Shown here: positions 33,181 through 42,211 of the stretch, in pieces
Numbering within the stretch: the stretch's first letter is position 1
Layout of the letters: each line of letters begins with the position of its first letter
Assembly: GCA_016125225.1 (NCBI GenBank)
Contig: WGME01000004.1
Span: 429,556 to 493,555, forward strand
DNA length: 64,000 nt
Source: a bacterium
Lineage (GTDB): Bacteria; Planctomycetota; Planctomycetia; Planctomycetales; Planctomycetaceae
Reading direction: 5' to 3'
The notes under the pieces: model-generated
Told to the model about the DNA's origin: nothing
Databases searched by the model: none
Seen by the model: the letters and a program-made list of their open reading frames with translations, nothing else
Made by a program: the position numbers and the translations under genes

Positions 33181-34227
33181 ATGGCTCGGACACCGGCGGA
33201 ACCACGCATCGCTCGCCTCCACGAGTTGGAACCGGGCCAGACCGCCGATGTTTTTGCTTTGCTGGCCAAGAAGGATCGCGGCCAGACCCGCGACAGTAAG
33301 CCGTTTTATCGGGTCACGTTTCGTGATGCGCACCGTAGTGTCGCCACGATGATCTGGCTCGATGGCGGCTGGTTCCAAGATTGCGAACAACAGTGGCGTG
33401 TCGGCGAATACTACAAACTGCGCGGCCGGTATCAGGAGAACCAGTACGGCCCGCAGTTTGATCTGGAAAAGTGGCGGCCGATTGAACCGAACGACACGGC
33501 TCAGGGCTTCGATCCCGCCGAATTTCATCCGGCCACACGTTTCGATACCGCCGGATTGTTCGATGATCTCGTCGGTCTTGCCGAACAGCACATCAGTCAA
33601 CCCGACCTGAAGACACTCACGGTCAGCCTGCTGCGTGATCACCAGGAACTATTGGTGCTGATGGCCGCCGCCGCTCATAACCACCACGCCTATCAGGGTG
33701 GCTATCTGGAACACGTGGTTTCTGTCACACAAACGGCCATCTATCTCGCCGACAAGTACGTTGAACATTACCCGGGTATGCAGCCGCCCTTGTCGAAATC
33801 GCTCGTAGTGGCTGGGGCCATTCTGCACGACATCGGCAAGATGCTGGAGTTGGAACACCGGCCGGAAGGGGCCGAGTACACACCGGCCGGACGGTTGATC
33901 GGCCATATCCTGCTCGGTCGCGATCTTGTCCGAGATTACGCCAGCCGCATCGAAGATTTCGATGCTGAGACGCTATTGCGGTTGGAACACATCATCGTGG
34001 CGCATCAGGCCTTGCCGGAGTGGGGTAGCCCGATTGCTCCCTCGACGCCGGAAGCGTTGCTCGTTCATTACGCGGATGATATCGACGCCAAGTTCCAGAT
34101 GATGGCCATGGCGTTATCGTCACCGCCAACGGCTGATGATCTGGTTTTTACCACGCGCGACAATCCGCTGAAGCGACGGATCTTTCGCGGGTTGCCCACA
34201 GAAGAAACCACCAGTTCTTCGGAATAA
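33181..34227 (+). CDS. OB-fold/HD-domain 3'-5' exoribonuclease, YhaM-like
   Basis: A 348-residue protein with an N-terminal OB fold (residues about 15-105, tRNA-anticodon-like) and a C-terminal HD domain (about 150-320) with GGYLEHVVSV and the metal motif ILHDIGKM, plus HIIVAHQ. This is the YhaM/CMP-binding-factor architecture, a Mn-dependent 3'-5' exonuclease on RNA and single-stranded DNA. GGGAG lies 7 nt before the ATG. Tightly spaced after the propeller gene and 24 nt before the serine hydrolase. Confidence 0.9.
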   Translation: MARTPAEPRIARLHELEPGQTADVFALLAKKDRGQTRDSKPFYRVTFRDAHRSVATMIWLDGGWFQDCEQQWRVGEYYKLRGRYQENQYGPQFDLEKWRPIEPNDTAQGFDPAEFHPATRFDTAGLFDDLVGLAEQHISQPDLKTLTVSLLRDHQELLVLMAAAAHNHHAYQGGYLEHVVSVTQTAIYLADKYVEHYPGMQPPLSKSLVVAGAILHDIGKMLELEHRPEGAEYTPAGRLIGHILLGRDLVRDYASRIEDFDAETLLRLEHIIVAHQALPEWGSPIAPSTPEALLVHYADDIDAKFQMMAMALSSPPTADDLVFTTRDNPLKRRIFRGLPTEETTSSSE

Positions 34228-34251
34228 AGAGACCCGTTCGTTACCACCGTG

Positions 34252-35433
34252 ATGAAAGTTCTGATGATGTTGTGCTGTGCTCGCCTGATTTGCCGTGCCT
34301 TGTTACTGGCCGTGATACTCTCCTGCGGTTCATCCGCACTCTGGGCACAATCTCTGGCCCCTGCGGTGCAACCCTTTGTCGATCGGCATGAGTTGGCCGG
34401 GGCGGTGCTGTTAGTCGCGGATAAGGACAAGGTCCTCACATTAGAAGCGGTCGGCTCGGCGAGCGTCGAGAAAGAGCAGCCGATGAAAACCGACGCGATG
34501 TTCTGGATTGCGTCCCAATCGAAACCCATCACCGGGGCGGCCTTCATGCTGCTGGTGGATGAGGGCAAGGTGCAGCTCGATGACCCGGTCGAAAAATATC
34601 TGCCGGAGTTTCGCGGGCAGTTGCTGGTGGTTGAACAGGATGCTCAACACACGCTGCTCAAACCGCCCGCTCACCCTATCACCATTCGTGAAGTGCTGAG
34701 CCATACCAGCGGCTTGCCATTCAAGTCGGCATTGGAAGCTCCGACACTCGATATCTATCCTCTCTCGGCCCGTGTTCGCAGTTATGCCATGACGCCGTTG
34801 CAATTCGAGCCGGGCGCCAAGTACCAGTACAGTAACGCGGGCATCAACACCGCGGCCCGCATCATCGAAGTGGTCAGCGGCCAAACCTTTGAAGACTTCC
34901 TGCAGGAACGGCTGTTTCAACCACTCGGCATGCACGACACCACCTTCTGGCCAACGGAAGAACAAGCGGCCCGCATCGCCACAGCTTACAAGCCCGGCCC
35001 CAATAAGATGGGTCTGGTCGCCACCACCATCGACCAGTTGCATTACCCGCTGACCGACCGCACGGTTCGTACGCCCATGCCCGCAGGTGGCCTTTTCTCC
35101 ACGGCCGAAGATGTCGCGAAGTTCTATCAGATGTTATTGAACCAGGGCGAATGGCACGGCAAACGAGTTCTGTCTCCGGAAGCCGTCGCGGAATTGACGA
35201 AGCGGCAAACCCCGGCCGAGATCCCCAATAGTTATGGCCTGGGCTTCGCCGTTGGCAACGGCAGCTTCGGACATGGCGGGGCCTATTCGACGAACACCAC
35301 GGCCGATCTGGCACATGGCATTATCACCGTCTGGTTAGTGCAACACGCTGGGTTCCCTGGTGACGGCGAGAAAGCCCAGGGCGAATTCCGTTCGAACGCC
35401 ATGGAAACCTTTGGCATCAAATCGAAAAATTAA
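34252..35433 (+). CDS. exported serine hydrolase, beta-lactamase/penicillin-binding family
   Basis: A 393-residue class-C beta-lactamase-fold protein. Signal peptide ends near SSALWAQ. Active-site motifs: nucleophile IASQSKPITG (SxxK), YSNAGINTAARI (YxN) and a C-terminal FGHGGAYS in the KTG position. Such proteins include esterases, D-aminopeptidases and DD-peptidases; the substrate is open. A GTG directly before the ATG at 34252 is also possible. Convergent with endonuclease IV, 11 nt apart. Confidence 0.9.
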   Translation: MKVLMMLCCARLICRALLLAVILSCGSSALWAQSLAPAVQPFVDRHELAGAVLLVADKDKVLTLEAVGSASVEKEQPMKTDAMFWIASQSKPITGAAFMLLVDEGKVQLDDPVEKYLPEFRGQLLVVEQDAQHTLLKPPAHPITIREVLSHTSGLPFKSALEAPTLDIYPLSARVRSYAMTPLQFEPGAKYQYSNAGINTAARIIEVVSGQTFEDFLQERLFQPLGMHDTTFWPTEEQAARIATAYKPGPNKMGLVATTIDQLHYPLTDRTVRTPMPAGGLFSTAEDVAKFYQMLLNQGEWHGKRVLSPEAVAELTKRQTPAEIPNSYGLGFAVGNGSFGHGGAYSTNTTADLAHGIITVWLVQHAGFPGDGEKAQGEFRSNAMETFGIKSKN

Positions 35434-35444
35434 ATCGGTGTGTG

Positions 35445-36332
35445 TTAACGACGACGGCGAGGCGTAGCCGTTTCGCTCGGGGCGATGAGACCACGGAGCG
35501 TGCGCAGGTTCATGGCATCCAGGTTTTCGCCGTCGCGTTCCCCTTTTTCGGTTTCAAGATACATCGGCAAGTCGGCGAAGCGTGGATCGTTCACGATGTG
35601 CCGGAAGGGTTCGAGACCCAGGCAACCTTCGCCGATGTGTTCATGCCGATCGACGCGGCTGCCGAGCGGCTTTTTGCTGTCGTTTAGATGGAACGCTCGC
35701 AGTTTGTCGAAGCCGATAACATCGCCGAAGTTATCCATTGTCGATTGATACTCGTCATCGGTGATGAGCGGGTAACCGGCGGCGAAAATGTGGCAGGTAT
35801 CGACACACACGCCGAGACGTTCGGGGGCTTTCACTCCGGCGATGATATCGGCGAGATGTTCGAACCGATGGCCGAGATGCTTGCCTTGCCCGGCGGTCAC
35901 TTCCAGCCAGAGTTCCGTCTGCACTCCTGATGTCACGTGATGCACGGAGTCGATGCCGCGAATGATGTTCGCGATCCCGTCTTCTGGCGTGCCGTCGACG
36001 GGGCTGCCGGGGTGCATCACCACGCCCGCAAGTCCCAAGGCTTCGGCCCGTTCGATTTCGACAATCAAAGCGTCGACCGATTTCTGCCAGAGTTCTTCAT
36101 TGGTGCTGGCGAGATTGATGAGATAGCTGTCATGAGCACACGGCTTCTGCAAACCGCCGCGTTGCAAAGCCTCTTGAAACAGCCGCACGTCTTCATCGGT
36201 CAGCGGCTTGGCTTTCCACTGATTGTTATTTTTGGTGAAGATCTGCACGGTCTCCATGCCAAGGGTGGTAGCGGCATCGGCGGCCTTGTAGTAACCCCCG
36301 GCGATGGAGAGATGCGAACCAAAGAGCGGCAT
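35445..36332 (-). CDS. nfo: endonuclease IV (AP endonuclease)
   Basis: Base-excision-repair enzyme that cuts DNA 5' of abasic sites with three zinc ions. A TIM-barrel of 295 residues begins MPLFGSHLSIAGGYYKA, as in the family; metal-ligand segments include VVMHPGSP, WLEVTAGQG, CVDTCHIFAAGYP, FHLNDSK, RHEHIGEG and YLETEKG. The frame runs 60 nt further upstream, but the family start is the ATG at 36332. Gene order with the PaaK-like gene (50 nt) suggests cotranscription without obvious functional link. Confidence 0.94.
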   Translation of the reverse strand: MPLFGSHLSIAGGYYKAADAATTLGMETVQIFTKNNNQWKAKPLTDEDVRLFQEALQRGGLQKPCAHDSYLINLASTNEELWQKSVDALIVEIERAEALGLAGVVMHPGSPVDGTPEDGIANIIRGIDSVHHVTSGVQTELWLEVTAGQGKHLGHRFEHLADIIAGVKAPERLGVCVDTCHIFAAGYPLITDDEYQSTMDNFGDVIGFDKLRAFHLNDSKKPLGSRVDRHEHIGEGCLGLEPFRHIVNDPRFADLPMYLETEKGERDGENLDAMNLRTLRGLIAPSETATPRRRR

Positions 36333-36381
36333 GTTGAGGTTCCGATAGGATTTCCCAGGCGTGAGCCCGCACGGCTGTGGA

Positions 36382-37677
36382 TTACGATTCACGGACGAGG
36401 CGTTTCGCCTTCATCTCGAAGCGCGGCAGCGAACCCGGCGGGACGGTGACCACTTCGGGATGAAAGTTCAAGCGGTCCTTCATGCCATGTGTCACGCGTT
36501 TGGCTAAAGAGGTTTGAGCCGGAGCGTCGAGATCGGCGGTCGGTTCGAGTTCGATCCGCAGCTGCTGCATTTCACGGTCTTTGGTGACGACAAGCCGATA
36601 TTCGACGATGTCCTCAAACTCCCGCAGGACCGCCTCGACACTCGAGGGAAAGACGTTGTTGCCGCGGATGATCAGCATGTCATCACTGCGACCGAGCACA
36701 CCGCCGGCCAATCGTAGCAAGGACCGGCCGGTGGGATCGGGCGTGGTGACCGCACGGACCAGGTCGCCGGTGCGATACCGGAAGACGGGCGAGTCGGGCC
36801 GGGCCAATGTGGTGATAACGAGTTCGCCGATTTCACCCGTGGCGACGGGATTATCAGTATCATGCTGCAGAATTTCGGCGATGCACTCGGTTTCAAGGAT
36901 CGTCAGTTCATCGGGAGTTTCGGCGCGGCTCACGCCCAGCGGCCCGATCTCGGTCATGCCCCAGTGATCGACGACTCGGGCTCCCCAGGCGGCGGTAATG
37001 CGGTCGCGTATCGCCGGCACATTTCCGCCCGGTTCACCCGCTACCAGGATGGTATCCACGCCGAGCGACTTCAAATCGACCTTCTGCGAAGCGGCGACTT
37101 CGATGAGTCGCAAGGCATAAGTCGGCGTGCAACCGACGAGGTTGATTTGATTGTCGGCAATGAGTTTCAACCGGGCTTCACTGCTGAGGCCACCCGCCGC
37201 AACGGCAAAGCGGCCTTGCGACACCGCCGCCTCAAAGCCGGCCCAGAAGCCGAGGAACGGGCCGAATGAGAACGGAAAGCAGCAGCGATGATCGGGCCGT
37301 AGCGGCATCAGGCGGTAAATCTGCTGCCAGCATTCCATCAACCCGTCCCAGTTGCGTGGTGTGTCGAGCCAGCGGAGGGGTTGGCCGGTGGTGGTCCCGG
37401 ACGTCTGATGCAGCCGCGTGTACTCAGTGACCGGCCGCGTGAGATTCGTGCCATACGGCGGACTGGCGGCTTGATCGGCACTCAGATCGGACTTATGCAG
37501 CGTCGGCAGTCGTTGCAGATCGGCGAGTGATGTGAGCGAATCCGCCGTGAGTCCCGCCTGCTGCAGACGCGGTTGCCAAAACCGATTGCCCGCCTGCACA
37601 TCGGCGACCATCGCCTGCAGCTTCGTGAGCTGACGGACTTCGAGTTCCGCACGCGGCAGGTCTTCGGGGTAGGTCAT
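36382..37677 (-). CDS. phenylacetate-CoA-ligase-like AMP-forming enzyme
   Basis: A 431-residue adenylate-forming enzyme of the PaaK type. Landmarks: RLHQTSGTTTGQPLRW (phosphate loop), VVDHWGMTEIGPLGV, GELVITTLARPDSPVFRYRT, TGDLVRAV and the C-terminal GRSDDMLIIRGNNVFPSSVE. It would activate an aromatic or other carboxylic acid with ATP and CoA. No phenylacetate-degradation genes are nearby, so the substrate is unknown. Confidence 0.88.
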   Translation of the reverse strand: MTYPEDLPRAELEVRQLTKLQAMVADVQAGNRFWQPRLQQAGLTADSLTSLADLQRLPTLHKSDLSADQAASPPYGTNLTRPVTEYTRLHQTSGTTTGQPLRWLDTPRNWDGLMECWQQIYRLMPLRPDHRCCFPFSFGPFLGFWAGFEAAVSQGRFAVAAGGLSSEARLKLIADNQINLVGCTPTYALRLIEVAASQKVDLKSLGVDTILVAGEPGGNVPAIRDRITAAWGARVVDHWGMTEIGPLGVSRAETPDELTILETECIAEILQHDTDNPVATGEIGELVITTLARPDSPVFRYRTGDLVRAVTTPDPTGRSLLRLAGGVLGRSDDMLIIRGNNVFPSSVEAVLREFEDIVEYRLVVTKDREMQQLRIELEPTADLDAPAQTSLAKRVTHGMKDRLNFHPEVVTVPPGSLPRFEMKAKRLVRES

Positions 37678-37718
37678 GCAACCTCAGAGGTGCTGAACTC
37701 GTATGGGTCACAGGTGGT

Positions 37719-37801
37719 CTTAGCCCCCGGTCAATGACCGGGGGCCACACGGTCGTTTGATGTCGAATCATTCGGCCCCCGGTGACTCACCGGGGGCTAA
37801 G
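37719..37801. repeat. double-hairpin palindromic repeat, TTAGCCCCCGG family
   Basis: Two 23-nt palindromes, GCCCCCGGTCA/TGACCGGGGGC at 37723-37745 and GCCCCCGGTGA/TCACCGGGGGC at 37775-37797, lie 29 nt apart. The whole is bracketed by CTTAGCCCCCGG and CCGGGGGCTAAG, so it is itself a palindrome. The same plan recurs at 47849-47925. It occupies the gap between the membrane protein and the PaaK-like gene. Confidence 0.85.
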
Positions 37802-37810
37802 ACGATGCCG

Positions 37811-38359
37811 TTATGTCGTCGGGGGCGGGGTGGGGACTGCGGCGGCGGGGGGAGTACCGTGGCTGTCGCCGCCGGCTTTGGGTTTGTGAGGTGCAGCGTG
37901 CGGGGTGTTCGACGCCACAATCACGATGCAGATCGCCATGCCGACAACGCCTGCCCAGAGCAACGGATTGAATGCCGCTCGTGTCTGAATTGTCGAAGTG
38001 ATCGCCGAGACTGCGACAGCTGTCCCGAACACAATGGGCATGACGATGTCTGGCCTTGGTTTAATCCCGGTCCCTTGAAATGCAAACATGGCGAGCGTGA
38101 GCGTGAGCGCTCCGAAGGCACCGAGCGAACCGGCGATGAATCCCCACGTCAAGCCGCCGGACGAAAAATGCATATCGACGTTGGTGTACTTGATGCCCGC
38201 AAAACCGCCAATGACGGCCCAAACCAGATAGGCAATGCCGATCATCAGGTACGGTTTGAACGGGTTATTACCTTCCGCGGCCCGGGCCAAGCCCAACGCC
38301 GGGCCATAGGTGCCCCAGAAGAGCCCAGTGAGCAATGCAAAAATGATCGGCCATTTCAT
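37811..38359 (-). CDS. multi-pass membrane protein, function unknown
   Basis: A 182-residue integral membrane protein with about five hydrophobic helices, e.g. IIFALLTGLFWGTYGPALGL, YLMIGIAYLVWAVIGG, AGSLGAFGALTLTLAMFAF and LLWAGVVGMAICIVIVA, ending in a Pro/Thr/Ala-rich His-containing tail. The helix pattern loosely resembles half of a drug/metabolite-transporter-type protein, which is only a guess. GGAG lies about 9 nt before the ATG. Confidence 0.75.
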   Translation of the reverse strand: MKWPIIFALLTGLFWGTYGPALGLARAAEGNNPFKPYLMIGIAYLVWAVIGGFAGIKYTNVDMHFSSGGLTWGFIAGSLGAFGALTLTLAMFAFQGTGIKPRPDIVMPIVFGTAVAVSAITSTIQTRAAFNPLLWAGVVGMAICIVIVASNTPHAAPHKPKAGGDSHGTPPAAAVPTPPPTT

Positions 38360-38703
38360 CGAGACATTCTCCGCAAGATTTCAGAACCAGTGGTGACGCT
38401 ATCGTAACCGCAGAGGCTGCGGGCTGCATCCGAACGAAGGACAGACGCCATTCGGTACCATCCACGGCAGCCATTCAAGTTCGCGAGAACCCGACTGAAG
38501 TTCCCGTAATCTCGAGTTCGCGAGGCTGATGGGTGGCCGTTGCGGTTGTGGAGAACGGGGTTCGTCACCTAAACTCATAGACACAGGTGGATGGATGTCG
38601 GCGGCAATCGACCGCGGCTTTGTTCGTTCCCCTACCGTGTGGCCGTGGCCTGTCTTCCGGTTACACGCCCCCTTTCATTCAGACTTCTTCGAGGATCGAC
38701 ATC
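38360..38703. other. intergenic region, no gene seen
   Basis: Divergent region between the membrane protein and the Gfo/Idh/MocA gene. The frame of the latter is open to 38587, but its Tat signal starts at 38704. The word AGTTCGCGAG occurs twice (near 38477 and 38514). I see nothing else. Confidence 0.4.
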
Positions 38704-40077
38704 GTGAGTGACACACAATTCGGCGGCGTCTCGCGCCGCGACCTGCTCAAAACTTCCGGGGTCCTGGCGGCCTCCTCGTTCGTGACCGGTTCGCTGGCCA
38801 GCAGCGTTTATGCTGGCCAGAACAGTACGATCAATATTGCCTTGGTTGGTTGCGGCGGCCGTGGGACCGGCGCGATCTCACAGGCCTTGTCGACCAAGGT
38901 CGGCCCGACCAAGCTGGTCGCGATGGCCGACGTCTTCGATCAACGCCTGAAGGCCAGCCACGATGCGACCAAAGACTCTTTCAAAGATCAGGTCGAAGTT
39001 CCCGAGGAGCAGAAGTTCATCGGGTTCGATGGCTACCAGAAGGCGATGGACTGTCTGAAGCCGGGCGACGTGGTGATCATGGCGACTCCGCCGGCCTTCC
39101 GCTGGCTGATGTTCGATTACGCCATCAAGAAGGGCTTGCACGTCTTCATGGAAAAGCCGGTCTCGGTCGACGGCCCTAGCTCGAAGAAGATGTTTGCCCT
39201 CGCTGAAGAAGCCGATAAGCGTGGCATCAAGGTGGCCGTTGGTCTCATGTGCCGTCACTGCCGTCGTCGTGGTGAGCTGTTTGATCGCGTGCAGGCCGGT
39301 GAACTCGGCGACCTGACGATGATGCGGGCTTACCGGGCCGCTGGTCCCACAGGTTCCGCCTTCGTCGATAAGAAACCCGAAGACATGAGCGAACTGCTCT
39401 ACCAGATCCGTAACTTCCACGGCTTCCTGTGGCTGTCGGGCGGGGGTTACAGCGACTTCCTCATCCACAACATTGACGAAGCCTGCTGGATGAAGAACGA
39501 CTTCCCCGTGGAAGCCAAGGGCTTCGGTGGCCGTCATTACCGTGGTGACTATGTCGATCAGAACTTCGACACCTATACCACCGAATTTACCTACAAAGAC
39601 GGCTCGAAGCTGTTCCTTGAAGGCCGCACGATGGCGGGGTGTCACAGCGAGTTCGCAACCTATATCCACGGCACCAAAGGGTCGGCGGTGGTCTCGCAAG
39701 CGGGTCACCTGCCGTCCCGTGCCCGCATCTACAAAGACCAGAACATGTCGAACAAGGAAGGCGTCATCTGGTCGGCCGAGCAACCAGAACCCAATCCGTA
39801 CCAGATGGAATGGGACGACTTCATGGCGGCGATTCGCGAAGACAAGCCGTACAACGAAGCCCATCGCGGCACCAGTTCCAGCCTGACGACGGCCATGGGT
39901 CGCATGGCCTGTCACACCGGCCAGATTGTCACCTGGGACGACATGCTCAACTGCGAGCACGAGTTCGCCCCGCAACTGGCCGAACTGACGCTGGATGGTC
40001 CGGCCCCGTTAATGGCTGGTCCCGATGGTACCTATCCGGTGCCAATGCCGGGCATCAAGAAGACGCGTGAATTCTAA
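38704..40077 (+). CDS. Gfo/Idh/MocA-family oxidoreductase, Tat-exported
   Basis: A 457-residue NAD(P)-dependent dehydrogenase. The Tat signal GVSRRDLLKTSGVLAASSFV is followed by the Rossmann opening INIALVGCGGRGTGAI, the MEKPVSVD lysine motif (HVFMEKPVSVDGP) and a C-terminal Gfo/Idh/MocA fold. Family members act on sugars, inositols or related compounds; planctomycetes export many. GTG 38704 follows GAGGA at about 10 nt. The gene ends in a bidirectional terminator shared with the sugar dehydrogenase. Confidence 0.92.
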   Translation: MSDTQFGGVSRRDLLKTSGVLAASSFVTGSLASSVYAGQNSTINIALVGCGGRGTGAISQALSTKVGPTKLVAMADVFDQRLKASHDATKDSFKDQVEVPEEQKFIGFDGYQKAMDCLKPGDVVIMATPPAFRWLMFDYAIKKGLHVFMEKPVSVDGPSSKKMFALAEEADKRGIKVAVGLMCRHCRRRGELFDRVQAGELGDLTMMRAYRAAGPTGSAFVDKKPEDMSELLYQIRNFHGFLWLSGGGYSDFLIHNIDEACWMKNDFPVEAKGFGGRHYRGDYVDQNFDTYTTEFTYKDGSKLFLEGRTMAGCHSEFATYIHGTKGSAVVSQAGHLPSRARIYKDQNMSNKEGVIWSAEQPEPNPYQMEWDDFMAAIREDKPYNEAHRGTSSSLTTAMGRMACHTGQIVTWDDMLNCEHEFAPQLAELTLDGPAPLMAGPDGTYPVPMPGIKKTREF

Positions 40078-40106
40078 TCACGAATTGTGTTGATGGGGAA
40101 ATGCAG

Positions 40107-40136
40107 GAAGCCCAGGGATTGCGATCCCTGGGCTTC
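40107..40136. terminator. bidirectional terminator, 13-bp perfect stem
   Basis: GAAGCCCAGGGAT and ATCCCTGGGCTTC form a perfect stem around a 4-nt loop (TGCG). It lies between convergent genes. The T-run is poor, so the role is inferred from position. Same palindrome family as 29066, 42173 and 53671. Confidence 0.75.
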
Positions 40137-40164
40137 TTAATTACATGGTCATCAACGTTTCAGA

Positions 40165-41427
40165 TCACTTACCCGACGCGAACTTAAAGAGTCCCTGCCC
40201 CGTCGGCGTGACGATGCCGAAGTAAACTTCGCCCGGTTCATCTTCACCAAAGGTGATCACCGGCAGCGAGGGCATGCTGTGGGCAATGGAACGATTCGCC
40301 GTCACGGTCTTGGATTTCTCATCGTACTTGAGAGCCCACACTTTGCCGGAGACATAGTCGGCATAGAGATAATGCCCGGCGAGTTCCGGCACCTCTTTGC
40401 CCCGGTAAACCTGACCGCCAGTGATCGACTTGCCCACGCTGTGATCGTATTCCCAGATGGGATCGATCAGGTTGGAATGAATCCCGGCCCCGGCGGGATT
40501 GAAGACGTGCTTGCCTTCCCGCAGGTTCCAACCGTAGTTGCCCCCCTTTTCGAGGATGTCGATTTCTTCCCAGACGTTCTGGCCGACTTCGGCAATCCAG
40601 CCGGTGCCGGTGGAACGATCAAACGACAACCGCCACGGGTTCCGCAAACCGTAGGCATAGATTTCCGGCAAGGCCACCAGCGGCTTCTTATTGCCGCCGG
40701 CTCCGGCAGCCACCTCGTTCAGGAACGGATTGTCGGACGGGATCGCATACGGTTTGCCTTCGGATTTATTGTCGATATCAATCCGCAGAATCGAACCCAG
40801 CAGCGTTTGCAGGTTCTGGGCATTGCCGAGCGGATCATTGCCTGCCCCACCATCGCCCAGCACGATGTAGAGGTAACCATCGGGACCAAAGCAGACCGTA
40901 CCGCCGTTGTGATTCCAGAACGGTTGCGGAATCCGCATCAGTTCTTCTTCAAAGGTCGGATCGGCCTTATTGGGATCATCTTTGGAAACGCGGAAGCGTG
41001 AGACCACCGAAGTATGCGGCGTATCTTTCGCTGTGTAATACGCGAAGAACTGGCCATTCTCTTTGTACTTCGGATGGAACGCCAGGCCGAGGAAACCCTC
41101 TTCGTTTTCGTTGTCCTTGTAGCTTACCTTCGGCGAGAGATCGAGAAACATCTTCGTTTCTTGAGCGCCGGCCTTGTTGTCGAAAACGTGGATTTGACCT
41201 TGTTCGGTCGCCATCACCACGCGGTTTGTACCATCACCAAAGTGCGTGACAATAATCGGCCGCAGCGGATTCGGCTTGCCGTTGATGTCCTCTTCCCACC
41301 CGGTGATTTTGAGTTCCGGAAAGGCGGGAACAATTTTGACCGCAAGGGGCGATTCATCGACGTTAGCTGCAGCGACCACCGTCGCCGTCAGCAGCACCGC
41401 CGCGAGAGAAACCATGAAATGCTTCAT
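40165..41427 (-). CDS. exported glucose/sorbosone dehydrogenase-family protein (PQQ sugar dehydrogenase-like)
   Basis: A 420-residue six-bladed propeller of the soluble glucose/sorbosone dehydrogenase family. Signal peptide ends VVAAANVD. Motifs: EEGFLGLAFHPKY, NHNGGTVCFGPDGYLYIVLG, DGGAGNDP, GSILRIDID, IYAYGLRNPWRLSFD and GENYGWN-like KGGNYGWNLREGKH. These carry the usual PQQ and calcium residues, although activity is unproven. Likely periplasmic sugar or aldose oxidation. Confidence 0.88.
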   Translation of the reverse strand: MKHFMVSLAAVLLTATVVAAANVDESPLAVKIVPAFPELKITGWEEDINGKPNPLRPIIVTHFGDGTNRVVMATEQGQIHVFDNKAGAQETKMFLDLSPKVSYKDNENEEGFLGLAFHPKYKENGQFFAYYTAKDTPHTSVVSRFRVSKDDPNKADPTFEEELMRIPQPFWNHNGGTVCFGPDGYLYIVLGDGGAGNDPLGNAQNLQTLLGSILRIDIDNKSEGKPYAIPSDNPFLNEVAAGAGGNKKPLVALPEIYAYGLRNPWRLSFDRSTGTGWIAEVGQNVWEEIDILEKGGNYGWNLREGKHVFNPAGAGIHSNLIDPIWEYDHSVGKSITGGQVYRGKEVPELAGHYLYADYVSGKVWALKYDEKSKTVTANRSIAHSMPSLPVITFGEDEPGEVYFGIVTPTGQGLFKFASGK

Positions 41428-41466
41428 CGAGCGAGAACCTTCAAAGGGGTTGAGAATAAGCAGGTG

Positions 41467-42156
41467 TTAGCGTGTTTCGAGATCGTACTGCCAGATTTCC
41501 GGTCGGACCAGTTTGCGGGATAATCGGAACGACGTCTGCAAGACCAGCGATTCCCGCCAGCCTTCGGCATCGGGTTTGATTAGCTTGAACTTGCCACGCC
41601 CACGGGTGTGGATGTTGAAGTCGACATGGTTCCGGCGGCAGTCCACCAACCAGAATTCAGAGACACCCGCCGCAAAATAGGACTCCGGGAGCAAACGGGT
41701 ATCCTTCCGGACGGAAGAATCGCTGACCACTTCAATCACCAGATCGGGCGCACCAACAATCTCCACATAACCCGTGTGTGACTCAGATTTGGATTTGCGG
41801 AATGCGACTTCGCCGGAATCGTAGGATCGATGTGATACAAACACGACATCGGGTTCGACAGACAGTTCTGCCTCCGGGCATGAGACGCGAGCCCCGCCAG
41901 CAAACAGCCAGCCCAGATCTCTGGCTCGAACCAATTGGTACAACTTGCTGGTGAGTTCCGTCTTCGGAAAGTTATGCACGAACAGGTCGTCGGCTGCCAT
42001 ATCCACCTCGATGCGACCGCGTACGTAATCGATCCGCCCGGTTTCTGGAAACCGTGAGGAAAAGACCCACCGCCGAAACCCTGTCAGCGTTTGAATGCCA
42101 CCAGGAATCTCCACGGGAGGCGTGTCGATTTCTGACGCGATCACAATCGTGGACAT
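41467..42156 (-). CDS. Uma2-family (DUF820) putative endonuclease-fold protein
   Basis: A 229-residue protein with the PD-(D/E)xK restriction-fold signatures of DUF820: SVEPDVVFVSH, APDLVIEVVSDSSVRKDT and GVSEFWLVDCRR. Uma2 proteins are abundant in planctomycetes and cyanobacteria; a nuclease role is predicted from fold only. Flanked by a palindromic hairpin at 42173. A second, diverged member lies at 47244. No toxin/antitoxin partner is visible. Confidence 0.87.
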   Translation of the reverse strand: MSTIVIASEIDTPPVEIPGGIQTLTGFRRWVFSSRFPETGRIDYVRGRIEVDMAADDLFVHNFPKTELTSKLYQLVRARDLGWLFAGGARVSCPEAELSVEPDVVFVSHRSYDSGEVAFRKSKSESHTGYVEIVGAPDLVIEVVSDSSVRKDTRLLPESYFAAGVSEFWLVDCRRNHVDFNIHTRGRGKFKLIKPDAEGWRESLVLQTSFRLSRKLVRPEIWQYDLETR

Positions 42157-42172
42157 GACAACTCTTCCAGAA

Positions 42173-42196
42173 GCCCAGGGATCGTTATCCCTGGGC
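42173..42196. repeat. GCCCAGGGAT palindromic hairpin
   Basis: GCCCAGGGAT (42173-42182) and ATCCCTGGGC (42187-42196) around a CGTT loop, between the sugar isomerase and the Uma2 gene on the minus strand. No T-run follows on the minus strand, so terminator function is uncertain. Confidence 0.75.
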
Positions 42197-42211
42197 AGGA
42201 GTGAACCCAGG

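Noticed and set aside
38878..39975. 365-codon open frame on the minus strand
   Set aside because: Antisense to the Gfo/Idh/MocA gene; no family resemblance.
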